DNA from: Pseudomonas sp. VD-NE ins
GTDB taxonomy: Bacteria > Pseudomonadota > Gammaproteobacteria > Pseudomonadales > Pseudomonadaceae
Reading direction: 5' to 3'
Length of the DNA stretch: 64,000 nucleotides
Assembly: GCF_031882575.1 (NCBI RefSeq)
Contig: NZ_CP134772.1
Location: 390,001-454,000 of the forward strand
Every line of letters begins with the position of its first letter. The stretch's first letter is position 1. The position numbers and the translations under genes were made by a program. Below, one piece after another: positions 9,147-18,329 of this stretch. The notes below the pieces were generated by a model. It had not been told where the DNA came from. It saw nothing but the letters and a program-made list of their open reading frames with translations, and did no database searches.

Positions 9147-10118
9147 ATGCAGACTTTGTTTCCGCAGATCAAACCTCACGCCCGGCACGATCTGGCTGTC
9201 GACGACACCCATACGCTATACGTCGACGAAAGCGGTTCACCGGAGGGTTTGCCGGTTGTGTTCATTCATGGCGGCCCCGGCGCCGGTTGCGACGCGCAGA
9301 GCCGTCGCTATTTCGATCCGAACCTGTATCGCATTGTCACCTTCGACCAGCGCGGTTGCGGCCGCTCCACGCCGCATGCCAGCCTCGAGAACAACACCAC
9401 TTGGGATCTGGTCGCTGACCTTGAGCGCATCCGCAAACACCTGGGCATCGACAAGTGGGTGCTGTTTGGCGGTTCCTGGGGCTCGACCCTGGCGCTGGCT
9501 TACGCACAAGCCCACCCTGAGCGTGTGCACGGTTTGATCCTGCGCGGGATCTTTCTCTGCCGTCCACAGGAAATCGAGTGGTTCTATCAGGCCGGTGCCA
9601 GCCGTCTGTTCCCTGATTACTGGCAGGATTACATTGCGCCAATCCCGCTGGACGAGCGCGACGATCTGCTCAGCGCATTCCACAAGCGCCTGACCGGCAA
9701 CGACCAGATTGCGCAGATGCACGCGGCCAAAGCCTGGTCGACCTGGGAAGGGCGCACCGCGACCCTGCGGCCGAACCCGCTGGTGGTCGACCGGTTCTCC
9801 GAGCCGCAGCGCGCTCTGTCGATCGCGCGGATCGAATGCCATTACTTCACCAACAACGCCTTCCTTGAGCCGAACCAGCTGATTCGCGACATGGGCAAGA
9901 TCGCCCATCTGCCGGGCGTGATCATTCACGGTCGCTATGACGTGATCTGCCCGCTCGACAACGCCTGGGAACTGCATCAAGCCTGGCCGAACAGCGAACT
10001 GCAGGTAATCCGTGATGCCGGCCACGCAGCTTCTGAACCGGGCATCACCGATGCACTGGTGCGCGCTGCGGGCAACATGGCCCGGCGCCTGCTCGACCTG
10101 CCGCCCGAAGAAGCATGA
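9147..10118 (+). CDS. pip: proline iminopeptidase
   Basis: A 323-residue cytoplasmic alpha/beta-hydrolase that removes N-terminal proline from small peptides. It shows the HGGPGAGC oxyanion motif, the nucleophile elbow GGSWGST (Ser near residue 110), the acidic residue in HGRYDVICP and the catalytic His in AGHAASEPG. Length and motifs match the S33 family. ACGGAG lies six bases before the ATG. Its last four bases overlap the dtd start (ATGA), so the two genes are translated together, an arrangement common in pseudomonads. Confidence 0.93.
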   Translation: MQTLFPQIKPHARHDLAVDDTHTLYVDESGSPEGLPVVFIHGGPGAGCDAQSRRYFDPNLYRIVTFDQRGCGRSTPHASLENNTTWDLVADLERIRKHLGIDKWVLFGGSWGSTLALAYAQAHPERVHGLILRGIFLCRPQEIEWFYQAGASRLFPDYWQDYIAPIPLDERDDLLSAFHKRLTGNDQIAQMHAAKAWSTWEGRTATLRPNPLVVDRFSEPQRALSIARIECHYFTNNAFLEPNQLIRDMGKIAHLPGVIIHGRYDVICPLDNAWELHQAWPNSELQVIRDAGHAASEPGITDALVRAAGNMARRLLDLPPEEA

Positions 10119-10552
10119 AGGGCCTTTTACAGCGCGTTCGCGGTGCGCGAGTTGAAGTGGCTGGTGAAGTCGTCGGCGCGGTAGATCACGGTTTGTTGGT
10201 GCTGGTGGCGGTCGAACCCGACGACACGCGTGTCAGCGCCGACAAACTTCTGCATAAGCTGCTTAACTATCGGGTATTCAGTGACGCGGAGGGCAAGATG
10301 AACTTGTCCCTCGCCGACGTTGGCGGTGGGTTGCTGCTGGTCTCTCAGTTCACCCTGGCTGCCGACACCAAAAGCGGGTTGCGCCCGAGCTTTTCGACGG
10401 CGGCGCCGCCGGCCTTGGGCGAGGAATTGTTCGACTATCTATTGAGCAGTGCGAAACAGGTGCATGGCACTGTGGCATCAGGTAGATTCGGCGCCGATAT
10501 GCAGGTGCATTTGGTCAACGATGGCCCGGTTACCTTTTTGTTACAGACCTGA
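10115..10552 (+). CDS. dtd: D-aminoacyl-tRNA deacylase
   Basis: A 145-residue proofreading enzyme that frees tRNAs mischarged with D-amino acids or glycine. The two diagnostic motifs are present: SQFTLAAD around residue 80 and the C-terminal NDGPVTF, the DTD variant of the Gly-cisPro region. It begins inside the end of pip by a 4-base overlap. A hairpin at 10669 is the nearest candidate terminator. Confidence 0.95.
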   Translation: MKGLLQRVRGARVEVAGEVVGAVDHGLLVLVAVEPDDTRVSADKLLHKLLNYRVFSDAEGKMNLSLADVGGGLLLVSQFTLAADTKSGLRPSFSTAAPPALGEELFDYLLSSAKQVHGTVASGRFGADMQVHLVNDGPVTFLLQT

Positions 10553-10668
10553 AAGCGCTTGAAACACCTTTTTGGGAAATTTCGAGCGTTTTTAGGGTGT
10601 TTTCGCGATAAATACTTTGTTACCCCTGATGCGTTGTCATGCGGGCTACTAGATAATCGCGCGCACTG

Positions 10669-10694
10669 GGATCAGCGTTCGCTGATCCATTTTT
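10669..10694 (+). terminator. perfect 9-bp palindrome followed by T-rich stretch
   Basis: GGATCAGCG (10669-10677) and CGCTGATCC (10680-10688) pair perfectly around TT and are followed by ATTTTTC. It lies 117 bases after dtd and 132 before opgG. It could end the pip-dtd transcript, form the 3' end of a small RNA, or be a protein-binding palindrome. The rest of the 10553-10826 gap shows no gene. Confidence 0.45.
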
Positions 10695-10826
10695 CACTAG
10701 GTAGAGACTTGTCCGGATCCGATTGGGGAATCATTTTGCCCCAGCGGAGTCGGAACAATGCTCGCCAACCTGGCATATAGATAGCTGGCCGTTGGTTTAT
10801 TGATCTGTTTTCGGCGAGGGTTGCTC

Positions 10827-12638
10827 GTGATTGTTAGTCCCTGTAATGCAGCAAAAATGTCTGCCAAACGCATGCGAAGTGCCCTGGTAGCGGGTTCGGC
10901 GCTCCTGTGCCTGCTCAGCGCCGGTCAGCTTTGGGCGTTCAATCTTGACGATGTATCGGCCAAGGCCAAAGAGCTGGCCGGGCAGAAGTTCGAAGCCCCG
11001 CGCAGCAACCTGCCGAACGAATTCCGCGACATGAAATTCGCGGACTATCAGAAAATCCGCTTCCTCACCGAAAAGGCTGAGTGGGCTGATCAGAAGACCC
11101 CGTTCAAACTGTCCTTCTATCACCAGGGTATGCATTTCGATACACCGGTGAAAATCAACGAAATCACAGCGAACACCGTCGAAGAGATCAAATACGATCC
11201 GACGCGCTTCGATTTCGGCGACCTGAAATTCGATCCGAAAGCCACCGAACAACTGGGTTATGCCGGTTTCCGTGTGCTGTACCCGATCAACAAGGCCGAC
11301 AAGCAAGACGAAATCATGACCATGCTCGGCGCGAGTTACTTCCGCGTTGTCGGCAAGGGCCACACCTACGGCCTCTCGGCGCGTGGTCTGGCGATTGATA
11401 CCGCGCTGCCGTCGGGTGAGGAATTCCCGCGTTTCCGCGAGTTCTGGATTCAACAGCCGAAGCCGGGCGACAAGCACCTGGTGATCTTCGCCCTGCTGGA
11501 CTCCCCGCGCGCTACGGGTGCCTACCGTCTGATTCTGCGTCCGGGCAGCGACACCATTGTCGACGTCAAGGCGCAGATGTTCCTGCGTGACAAGGTCGGC
11601 AAACTGGGCATCGCACCGCTGACCAGCATGTTCCTGTTCGGCGCCAACCAGCCGTCGAAAGTCCTCAACTACCGTCGTGAACTGCACGACTCCAGCGGTC
11701 TGTCGATCCATGCCGGCAACGGCGAGTGGATCTGGCGCCCACTGAACAACCCGAAACACCTGGCCGTGAGCAACTTCAGCGTCGAGAACCCGCGTGGTTT
11801 CGGTCTGCTGCAACGTGGCCGCGACTTCAGCCACTACGAAGACCTCGACGACCGCTACGACAAGCGCCCTAGCGCCTGGATCGAACCGAAGGGCGAGTGG
11901 GGCAAAGGCACCGTTGATCTGGTAGAGATTCCGACCGCCGACGAAACCAACGACAACATCGTTGCGTTCTGGAGCCCGGAAAAAATGCCGGAGCCGGGCC
12001 AGCCGCTGGACTTCGCTTACCGCATGCACTGGACCATGGACGAAGCGGCGATTCACGCGCCGGACAGCGCCTGGGTTTCCCAGACCCTGCGTTCGACCGG
12101 TGACGTCAAGCAATCGAACCTGATCCGTCAGCCAGATGGCAGCGTTGCCTACCTGGTCGACTTCGAAGGTCCATCGCTGGCCGCGCTGACCCCGGATGCC
12201 GACGTGCGCAGTCAGGTCAGTGTCGGCGACAACGCCGAACTGGTTGAGAACAGCGTGCGCTACAACCCGGAAACCAAAGGCTGGCGCTTGACCCTGCGGA
12301 TGAAAATCAAGGACGCGAGCAAGTCGACCGAGATGCGTGCCGCTCTGGTTCAGCCAGTCGTGACCGCTGATCTGGCGAAATCGGTGCCGGCGTCCAACTC
12401 GTCCGTTGCCAAGGCCGACAAGGTTGCCGCCAAGCAACAAGAGAAGATCGACAAGGAAGCCAAGGCCGCCGAAGCCAAACAGGCCGACGCCAAGCCAGCC
12501 GCAGATGCCAAGGACAAGGCCAACAAAGACGCCAAGCAGCCAGTTGCTGCGGACGCGGCCCCAGCCACACCGGAATCGGCACCGACTGAAGAAGTCCTGA
12601 CCGAGACCTGGAGCTATCAGTTGCCTGCCGATGAGTAA
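10827..12638 (+). CDS. opgG: glucan biosynthesis protein G (periplasmic glucans)
   Basis: A periplasmic protein needed to add branches to the beta-1,2 glucan backbone made by OpgH (osmoregulated periplasmic glucans). The start chosen is GTG at 10827, with GAGGG six bases upstream; a TTG at 10800 is in frame but has no site. The first 37 residues form a signal peptide ending LWA. Most of the protein matches MdoG/OpgG ([21 protein letters not shown]). At 603 residues it is about 90 longer than my recollection of the E. coli protein. The excess is an Ala/Lys/Asp-rich low-complexity stretch encoded at about 12358-12588, just before the C-terminal [12 protein letters not shown]. It overlaps opgH by eight bases. 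Confidence 0.93.
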   Translation: MIVSPCNAAKMSAKRMRSALVAGSALLCLLSAGQLWAFNLDDVSAKAKELAGQKFEAPRSNLPNEFRDMKFADYQKIRFLTEKAEWADQKTPFKLSFYHQGMHFDTPVKINEITANTVEEIKYDPTRFDFGDLKFDPKATEQLGYAGFRVLYPINKADKQDEIMTMLGASYFRVVGKGHTYGLSARGLAIDTALPSGEEFPRFREFWIQQPKPGDKHLVIFALLDSPRATGAYRLILRPGSDTIVDVKAQMFLRDKVGKLGIAPLTSMFLFGANQPSKVLNYRRELHDSSGLSIHAGNGEWIWRPLNNPKHLAVSNFSVENPRGFGLLQRGRDFSHYEDLDDRYDKRPSAWIEPKGEWGKGTVDLVEIPTADETNDNIVAFWSPEKMPEPGQPLDFAYRMHWTMDEAAIHAPDSAWVSQTLRSTGDVKQSNLIRQPDGSVAYLVDFEGPSLAALTPDADVRSQVSVGDNAELVENSVRYNPETKGWRLTLRMKIKDASKSTEMRAALVQPVVTADLAKSVPASNSSVAKADKVAAKQQEKIDKEAKAAEAKQADAKPAADAKDKANKDAKQPVAADAAPATPESAPTEEVLTETWSYQLPADE

Positions 12639-15201
12639 CTCTCAAGTACAGCCAGAGACTCTGTCCGAGTATCTGGCGCATCTGCCGATGACCGACGAGC
12701 AGCGCGCGGAACTCGCAGGCTGCCAGTCGTTCAGCGAGCTGCATGAACGCCTGTCGTCTTCAACGTTCGACGCTCCTGCCGAGGCCGCCCAGGCTTCGGT
12801 CGGCAAGCGCTTGATCCTGAGCACTGCCGAACAGTTGGAAGAAGCGGAAATGCTGGTGCTCGACGCCAGCGGTCGGGTCAGCCTGAAAGCGACCCCGCCG
12901 ATCCGTCGGACCAAAGTCGTGCCGGAGCCATGGCGTACCAATATTCTGGTGCGTGGCTGGCGCCGGATGACCGGTCGCACCAACCCGCCGCAGCCGCCGA
13001 AGGACGAAAACGTCCTGCCGGCCGCGCGCTGGCGCACCGTCGGTTCGATCCGTCGCTACATTCTGTTGCTGCTGATGCTCGGCCAGACCATCGTCGCCGG
13101 CTGGTACATGAAAGGCATCATGCCGTACCAGGGCTGGTCGTTCGTCGACCTCGACGAGGTTCTGCATCAACCGCTGCTGCAAACCGCCACGCAAGTGCTG
13201 CCGTATGCGCTGCAAACCAGCATCCTGATTCTGTTCGGGATTCTGTTCTGCTGGGTGTCGGCCGGCTTCTGGACCGCGCTGATGGGCTTCCTCGAGTTGC
13301 TCACCGGTCACGATAAATACCGTATCTCCGGCAAAAGCGCCGGCAACGAGCCGATTGCCAAAGACGCGCGTACCGCGTTGGTCATGCCGATCTGCAACGA
13401 AGACGTACCGCGCGTGTTCGCCGGTCTGCGCGCGACGTTCGAGTCGGTCGCTGCCACCGGTGATCTCGATCGCTTCGACTTCTTCGTCCTCAGCGACAGT
13501 AACGACACCGATATCTGTGTCGCCGAGCAACAGGCCTGGCTAGACGTTTGCCGCGAAGCCAAAGGTTTCGGCAAGATCTTCTATCGCCGTCGCCGCCGTC
13601 GTGTGAAACGCAAGAGCGGCAACCTCGACGACTTCTGCCGTCGTTGGGGCGGTGACTACAAGTACATGGTCGTGCTCGACGCCGACTCGGTGATGAGCGG
13701 CGAGTGCCTGACCAGTCTGGTGCGCTTGATGGAAGCCACGCCGGACGCCGGGATCATCCAGACCGCGCCGCGTGCGTCGGGCATGGACACCCTGTATGCG
13801 CGCATGCAGCAGTTTGCGACCCGCGTATACGGCCCGTTGTTTACCGCCGGTCTGCACTTCTGGCAGTTGGGTGAATCCCACTACTGGGGTCACAACGCGA
13901 TCATCCGGATGAAGCCGTTTATCGACCACTGCGCTTTGGCGCCGTTGCCGGGTAAAGGCGCGTTCTCGGGGGCGATTCTGTCTCACGACTTCGTTGAAGC
14001 CGCGCTGATGCGCCGTGCCGGTTGGGGCGTGTGGATTGCCTACGATCTGCCGGGCAGCTACGAAGAGTTGCCGCCCAACCTGCTCGACGAACTCAAGCGT
14101 GACCGTCGCTGGTGCCACGGCAACCTGATGAACTTCCGCCTGTTCCTGGTCAAAGGCATGCACCCGGTGCATCGCGCGGTGTTCCTGACCGGCGTGATGT
14201 CGTACCTGTCGGCGCCGTTGTGGTTCTTCTTCCTGGTGTTGTCGACCGCGCTGCTCGCGGTGAACACATTGATGGAGCCCCAGTACTTCCTCGAACCGCG
14301 TCAGCTCTATCCGTTGTGGCCACAGTGGCACCCGGACAAGGCGATCGCGCTGTTCTCGACGACCATCGTGCTGCTGTTCCTGCCGAAACTGTTGAGCATC
14401 ATCCTGATCTGGGCCAAGGGTGCGAAAGAGTTCGGCGGCAAGTTCAAGGTGACCCTGTCGATGCTGCTGGAGATGTTGTTCTCCATGCTGCTGGCGCCGG
14501 TGCGGATGATTTTCCACACCCGTTTCGTCCTCGCCGCGTTCCTCGGCTGGGCCGCGACCTGGAATTCGCCGCAGCGTGACGACGACTCGACGCCTTGGAG
14601 CGAAGCGGTCAAACGCCACGGTCCGCAGACCTTGCTGGGTTTCTGCTGGGCGCTGCTGGTGATCTGGCTGAACCCGAGCTTCCTCTGGTGGCTGGTGCCT
14701 ATCGTCGGTTCGCTGATGCTGTCGATCCCGGTGTCGGTGATCTCCAGCCGCGTTGGTCTGGGCCTGAAGTCCCGTGACGAGAGCCTGTTCCTGATCCCTG
14801 AGGAATACAATCCGCCACAGGCGCTGTTGGCGACCGATCAGTACACCCACGAAAATCGTTACCACGCCCTCAACGACGGCTTTGTCCGTGCGGTGGTCGA
14901 TCCACAGCAGAACGCTTTGGCGTGCTCGCTGGCGACCTCGCGTCACGGTCAGGCCGAGCCGATCGAGTGGCTGCGTCAGGAGCGTGTGCGTCACGCGCTC
15001 AAGGTTGGCCCGGCCGGGCTGAACAACCATGATCGTCTGCAACTGCTGAGCGACCCTGTTGCCTTGGCGCGTCTGCACGAGCAGGTTTGGGCCGAAGGTC
15101 ACGCCGAGTGGCTGGATGCCTGGCGGGCGTCGGTGAAAGCTGATCCCCATGCGCCGTTGCTGCCGCTGCGACCGGTGAGCTTGCAGGCGCAACCGGCCTG
15201 A
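12631..15201 (+). CDS. opgH: glucan glucosyltransferase H (periplasmic glucans)
   Basis: An 856-residue inner-membrane family-2 glycosyltransferase that polymerises glucose from UDP-glucose into the linear glucan backbone and passes it to the periplasm. Two hydrophobic helices (residues about 140-165 and 190-230) precede the cytoplasmic catalytic domain with [10 protein letters not shown] (the DxD motif) and DRRWCHGNL (the Q/RxxRW-type motif). Several more helices follow from about residue 510. The start lies within the end of opgG, giving an eight-base overlap and tight co-expression. A strong terminator follows. Confidence 0.95.
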   Translation: MSNSQVQPETLSEYLAHLPMTDEQRAELAGCQSFSELHERLSSSTFDAPAEAAQASVGKRLILSTAEQLEEAEMLVLDASGRVSLKATPPIRRTKVVPEPWRTNILVRGWRRMTGRTNPPQPPKDENVLPAARWRTVGSIRRYILLLLMLGQTIVAGWYMKGIMPYQGWSFVDLDEVLHQPLLQTATQVLPYALQTSILILFGILFCWVSAGFWTALMGFLELLTGHDKYRISGKSAGNEPIAKDARTALVMPICNEDVPRVFAGLRATFESVAATGDLDRFDFFVLSDSNDTDICVAEQQAWLDVCREAKGFGKIFYRRRRRRVKRKSGNLDDFCRRWGGDYKYMVVLDADSVMSGECLTSLVRLMEATPDAGIIQTAPRASGMDTLYARMQQFATRVYGPLFTAGLHFWQLGESHYWGHNAIIRMKPFIDHCALAPLPGKGAFSGAILSHDFVEAALMRRAGWGVWIAYDLPGSYEELPPNLLDELKRDRRWCHGNLMNFRLFLVKGMHPVHRAVFLTGVMSYLSAPLWFFFLVLSTALLAVNTLMEPQYFLEPRQLYPLWPQWHPDKAIALFSTTIVLLFLPKLLSIILIWAKGAKEFGGKFKVTLSMLLEMLFSMLLAPVRMIFHTRFVLAAFLGWAATWNSPQRDDDSTPWSEAVKRHGPQTLLGFCWALLVIWLNPSFLWWLVPIVGSLMLSIPVSVISSRVGLGLKSRDESLFLIPEEYNPPQALLATDQYTHENRYHALNDGFVRAVVDPQQNALACSLATSRHGQAEPIEWLRQERVRHALKVGPAGLNNHDRLQLLSDPVALARLHEQVWAEGHAEWLDAWRASVKADPHAPLLPLRPVSLQAQPA

Positions 15202-15206
15202 TGAGA

Positions 15207-15235
15207 AAACCCCGCTGATTCAGCGGGGTTTTTTT
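15207..15235 (+). terminator. Rho-independent terminator after opgH
   Basis: AAACCCCGCTG and CAGCGGGGTTT form an 8-10 bp GC-rich stem with a 3-4 base loop, followed by a run of seven T. It begins six bases after the opgH stop codon. Confidence 0.93.
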
Positions 15236-15249
15236 ATGGCGCCGAAAAG

Positions 15250-15410
15250 CCCCTCACCCTAGCCCTCTCCCAGAGGGAGAGGGGACTGACCGAGTTGGAT
15301 GTTCGAGTTACACCGACCTGAGATATCGAGTCGAACTCAAGTTTTGAATATTCCCCGATCTGCTCCCTTTCCCCCTCGCCCCCTTGGGGGAGAGGGCTGG
15401 GGTGAGGGGG
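15250..15410. repeat. family A element, copy 2
   Basis: A 161-bp element with terminal inverted repeats (CCCCTCACCCTAGCCCTC at left, AGGGCTGGGGTGAGGGG at right), each arm carrying its own small hairpin. The inside has ACCGACCTGAGATATCGAG and other pieces resembling copies 3 and 4, but is more diverged. It starts 14 bases after the opgH terminator. The remaining 15411-15560 holds no gene that I can see and probably carries the promoter of the ABC transporter. Confidence 0.85.
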
Positions 15411-15560
15411 TAGCTCTTGATTGTTAAACAAATCGTCCATTAAACCTTGTGCAAAAAAACGAGTGCGTTAGCATCCGTCCCCGAATTGGCGCACCCGGGC
15501 TTTTTTGCCCGTCACTGTTGGTTTTCGCGCCGCACACGCAATGGTTTTGGGGGCTTGAAG

Positions 15561-16358
15561 ATGAAGAAGTATCTGTCGATGCTGCTGGTCGGCGTCACGG
15601 CACTGGTTGCAGTCAATGCGGCGCAGGCTGGCGCAATCGATGACGCGGTCAAGCGCGGCACGTTGAAAGTCGGTATGGATCCGACCTACATGCCGTTTGA
15701 AATGACCAACAAGCGCGGCGAAATCATCGGTTTCGAAGTCGACATTCTCAAAGCCATGTCCAAGGCCATGGGCGTCAAGCTGGAACTGGTTTCCACCGGT
15801 TACGACGGCATCATCCCGGCACTGATGACCGACAAGTTCGACATGATCGGCAGCGGCATGACCCTGACCCAGGAACGCAACCTGCGCCTGAACTTCAGCG
15901 AACCGTTCATCGTGGTCGGCCAGACCCTGCTGATCCGCAAGGAGCTGGAAAGCACCATCAAGTCGTACAAAGACCTGAACACCGCCGACTACCGCATCAC
16001 CTCCAAGCTCGGCACCACCGGCGAAATGGTCGCCAAGAAGCTCATCTCCAAAGCCAAGTACCACGGCTACGACAACGAGCAGGAAGCCGTGCTCGACGTG
16101 GTCAACGGCAAGGCTGACGCCTTTATCTACGACGCGCCGTACAACGTCGTTGCGGTGACCAAGGTCGGGGCCGGCAAACTGGTGTTCCTCGACAAGCCAT
16201 TCACCTACGAGCCATTGGCGTTTGGTCTGAAGAAGGGTGACTACGACAGCCTCAACTTCATCAACAACTTCCTGCACCAGATCCACGAAGACGGCACCTA
16301 CGATCGCATCCATGACAAGTGGTTCAAGAGCACCGAGTGGATCAAGGACATGGAATAA
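15561..16358 (+). CDS. polar amino acid ABC transporter, binding protein
   Basis: A 265-residue periplasmic binding protein of the SBP_bac_3 family. A signal peptide of about 23 residues ends NAAQA. Family signatures follow: VGMDPTYMPFE, IIGFEVDILKAMSKAMG, GMTLTQERN and DGTYDRIHDKW near the C-terminus. The start at 15561 was chosen because it begins the signal peptide and follows a G-rich site; the open frame runs 38 codons further up with no signal-like character. It is the first gene of a three-gene importer. The substrate is probably an amino acid but cannot be named from sequence. A REP pair separates it from the permease gene. Confidence 0.88.
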   Translation: MKKYLSMLLVGVTALVAVNAAQAGAIDDAVKRGTLKVGMDPTYMPFEMTNKRGEIIGFEVDILKAMSKAMGVKLELVSTGYDGIIPALMTDKFDMIGSGMTLTQERNLRLNFSEPFIVVGQTLLIRKELESTIKSYKDLNTADYRITSKLGTTGEMVAKKLISKAKYHGYDNEQEAVLDVVNGKADAFIYDAPYNVVAVTKVGAGKLVFLDKPFTYEPLAFGLKKGDYDSLNFINNFLHQIHEDGTYDRIHDKWFKSTEWIKDME

Positions 16359-16386
16359 GCCCGGTCAGATAGACCGAGTCGCCTCA

Positions 16387-16450
16387 TTCGCGAGCAAGCT
16401 CGCTCCCACATTGGAATGCGTTCCTCTGTGGGAGCGAGCTTGCTCGCGAA
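16387..16450. repeat. REP palindrome pair (family B)
   Basis: Perfect 24-base arms at 16387-16410 and 16427-16450 with a 16-base loop, of the same type as the pair at 3165. It lies between the binding-protein gene and the permease gene of one transporter operon, a position where REP hairpins are known to protect the upstream message. Confidence 0.92.
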
Positions 16451-16487
16451 GGGGCCATCCAGCGCAACACAAAATCCGGAACCTGCA

Positions 16488-17447
16488 ATGAAACAGAAAA
16501 AAGCCCAATGGCCCTGGCACGTCCTCACCGTGCTGGTGCTGGTCGGCCTGGCCGGCGCGTTGTATTACGCGACGTCGCTGATGTCCTACGAATGGCGCTG
16601 GAACCGCGTGCCGCAGTACTTCGCCTATCAGGCTGAAGAAACCCAGCGCGCCACTGACATTTCCACCGTCACTGAACTCGTGCGCAAGGGCAGCAGCGCG
16701 CAAGTCACTCTGCGCAATGACGCCGGTGACGAGCAGCACCTGACCGTCGACGAAAACAGCCTGCAATTCGCTCAGGGCGACGATGTCGCTGAAGGCGACG
16801 TCGTGGGCGTCACTCGCCATTGGGCAGCAGGCCCGCTGTTGTGGGGGCTGTGGACGACGCTTTGGCTGTCGGTGGTGTCCGGGATTCTCGGGTTGTTGAT
16901 CGGTCTGGTCACTGGCCTGTGCCGTCTGTCGAACAACCCGACCTTGCGCGACCTCTCGACCATTTACGTCGAACTGGTACGCGGCACGCCGCTGCTGGTA
17001 CAGATCTTCATTTTCTACTTCTTCATCGGCACAGTGATGAACCTGTCCCGCGAATTCGCCGGGATCGCCGCACTGTCGCTGTTCACTGGCGCCTACGTGG
17101 CCGAGATCATCCGCTCCGGAGTGCAATCGATTGCCCGTGGCCAGAACGAAGCGGCGCGCTCGCTTGGTCTGAGTGCCGGTCAATCGATGCGCCATGTGGT
17201 ACTGCCGCAGGCGCTGAAACGCGTGCTGCCGCCGCTGGCCGGGCAGTTCATCAGTCTGGTCAAGGACACCTCGCTGGTGTCGGTGATCGCCATCACCGAG
17301 CTGCTGAAAAGCGGCCGTGAAGTCATCACCACGTCGTTCTCGCCGTTCGAGATTCTGTTCTGCGTCGCCGGCCTGTACCTGTTGATCAACCTGCCGCTGT
17401 CGAAAATCGCCAGCCGGCTTGAGCGGAGGCTCGCGCAAAGTGATTGA
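16488..17447 (+). CDS. polar amino acid ABC transporter, permease subunit
   Basis: A 319-residue inner-membrane permease of the HisM/GlnP family. Helix 1 spans about residues 11-31. An extra hydrophilic segment of about 80 residues (33-110), presumably periplasmic, follows before the usual permease core begins at about 116. The core has the [11 protein letters not shown] motif and the EAA loop ([21 protein letters not shown]). Members of this family without such a segment are nearer 220-240 residues, so it is a notable insertion. No separate second permease gene is present, so the subunit probably acts as a homodimer. The last eight bases overlap the ATPase gene. Confidence 0.88.
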   Translation: MKQKKAQWPWHVLTVLVLVGLAGALYYATSLMSYEWRWNRVPQYFAYQAEETQRATDISTVTELVRKGSSAQVTLRNDAGDEQHLTVDENSLQFAQGDDVAEGDVVGVTRHWAAGPLLWGLWTTLWLSVVSGILGLLIGLVTGLCRLSNNPTLRDLSTIYVELVRGTPLLVQIFIFYFFIGTVMNLSREFAGIAALSLFTGAYVAEIIRSGVQSIARGQNEAARSLGLSAGQSMRHVVLPQALKRVLPPLAGQFISLVKDTSLVSVIAITELLKSGREVITTSFSPFEILFCVAGLYLLINLPLSKIASRLERRLAQSD

Positions 17448-18174
17448 AGTCCGCGATCTGGTAAAAGTCTTCGACACCCGTGGGCAAGTGGTGCGCGCGG
17501 TGGATAACGTCAGCACCACGGTCGCCAAAGGCGAAGTGCTGGTGGTCATCGGGCCGTCCGGTTCCGGCAAGTCGACCTTCCTGCGCTGCCTCAATGGTCT
17601 GGAAGAATTCGACTCTGGTTCGGTGAGTATCGACGGCCTGCAACTGGCCGACCCGAAAACCGACGTCAACGCCTACCGCCGCGAAGTCGGCATGGTGTTC
17701 CAGCATTTCAACCTGTTCCCGCACATGACCGTGCTGGAAAACCTCTGTCTGGCGCAGAAAGTCGTGCGCAAGCGCGGCAAGAAAGAGCGCGAAGCCAAGG
17801 CGATGGAGTTACTGCAGAAGGTTGGCATCGCACAGAAGGCCAACGAGTTTCCGTCACGCCTGTCCGGCGGTCAGCAACAGCGCGTGGCGATTGCCCGGGC
17901 GCTGGCGATGGAGCCGAAGGTGATGTTGTTCGATGAGCCGACTTCGGCGCTTGACCCTGAGATGGTCGGTGAGGTGTTGGACGTGATGAAAAACCTGGCC
18001 GTGGAAGGCATGACCATGGTCTGCGTGACGCACGAGATGGGCTTTGCTCGGGAAGTGGCGGATCGGGTGTTGTTCTTCGATCACGGCAAATTGCTGGAAG
18101 ATGCTGCGCCGGCAGAGTTCTTTGATGCTCCGAAGGATCCGCGTGCACAGGCCTTTCTGCGTCAGGTCTTGTAA
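17440..18174 (+). CDS. polar amino acid ABC transporter, ATP-binding subunit
   Basis: A 244-residue ABC ATPase of the GlnQ/HisP type. Motifs in order: Walker [10 protein letters not shown] near residue 34, Q-loop [10 protein letters not shown], signature LSGGQQQR, Walker [13 protein letters not shown] and switch VTHEMGFA. The start is taken as GTG at 17440, giving an N-terminus ([10 protein letters not shown]) typical of the family, with GGAGG ten bases upstream. A TTG at 17419 lies in frame but has no good site. It drives import through the permease it overlaps. Confidence 0.9.
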   Translation: MIEVRDLVKVFDTRGQVVRAVDNVSTTVAKGEVLVVIGPSGSGKSTFLRCLNGLEEFDSGSVSIDGLQLADPKTDVNAYRREVGMVFQHFNLFPHMTVLENLCLAQKVVRKRGKKEREAKAMELLQKVGIAQKANEFPSRLSGGQQQRVAIARALAMEPKVMLFDEPTSALDPEMVGEVLDVMKNLAVEGMTMVCVTHEMGFAREVADRVLFFDHGKLLEDAAPAEFFDAPKDPRAQAFLRQVL

Positions 18175-18196
18175 CTGCGGCGTCCCCTCGGACGCC

Positions 18197-18319
18197 ATCG
18201 CTGGCAAGCCAGCTCCCACAGGATTTGTAGTCGATCACAAAGTTTGTGTTCAACCCATTCACTGTGGGAGCTGGCTTGCCAGCGATAGCATCACCTCGGT
18301 TCACAGCGAGCCGAGGTGG
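18197..18319. repeat. inverted repeat (family D, GCCAGC type)
   Basis: Perfect 24-base arms at 18197-18220 and 18263-18286 (core TGGGAGCTGGCTTGCCAGC), followed by a second short inverted repeat, CACCTCGG (18292-18299) with CCGAGGTG (18312-18319). It lies between the convergent ABC ATPase and chemoreceptor genes, so it may act as a two-way transcription barrier. The same combination recurs at 62092-62180. Confidence 0.88.
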
Positions 18320-18329
18320 ATGGATCACC

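Noticed and set aside
15480..15530. GGGC-TTTTTT-GCCC considered as a terminator
   Set aside because: The stem is only four or five bases and lies upstream of the transporter start, so it is too weak to call.
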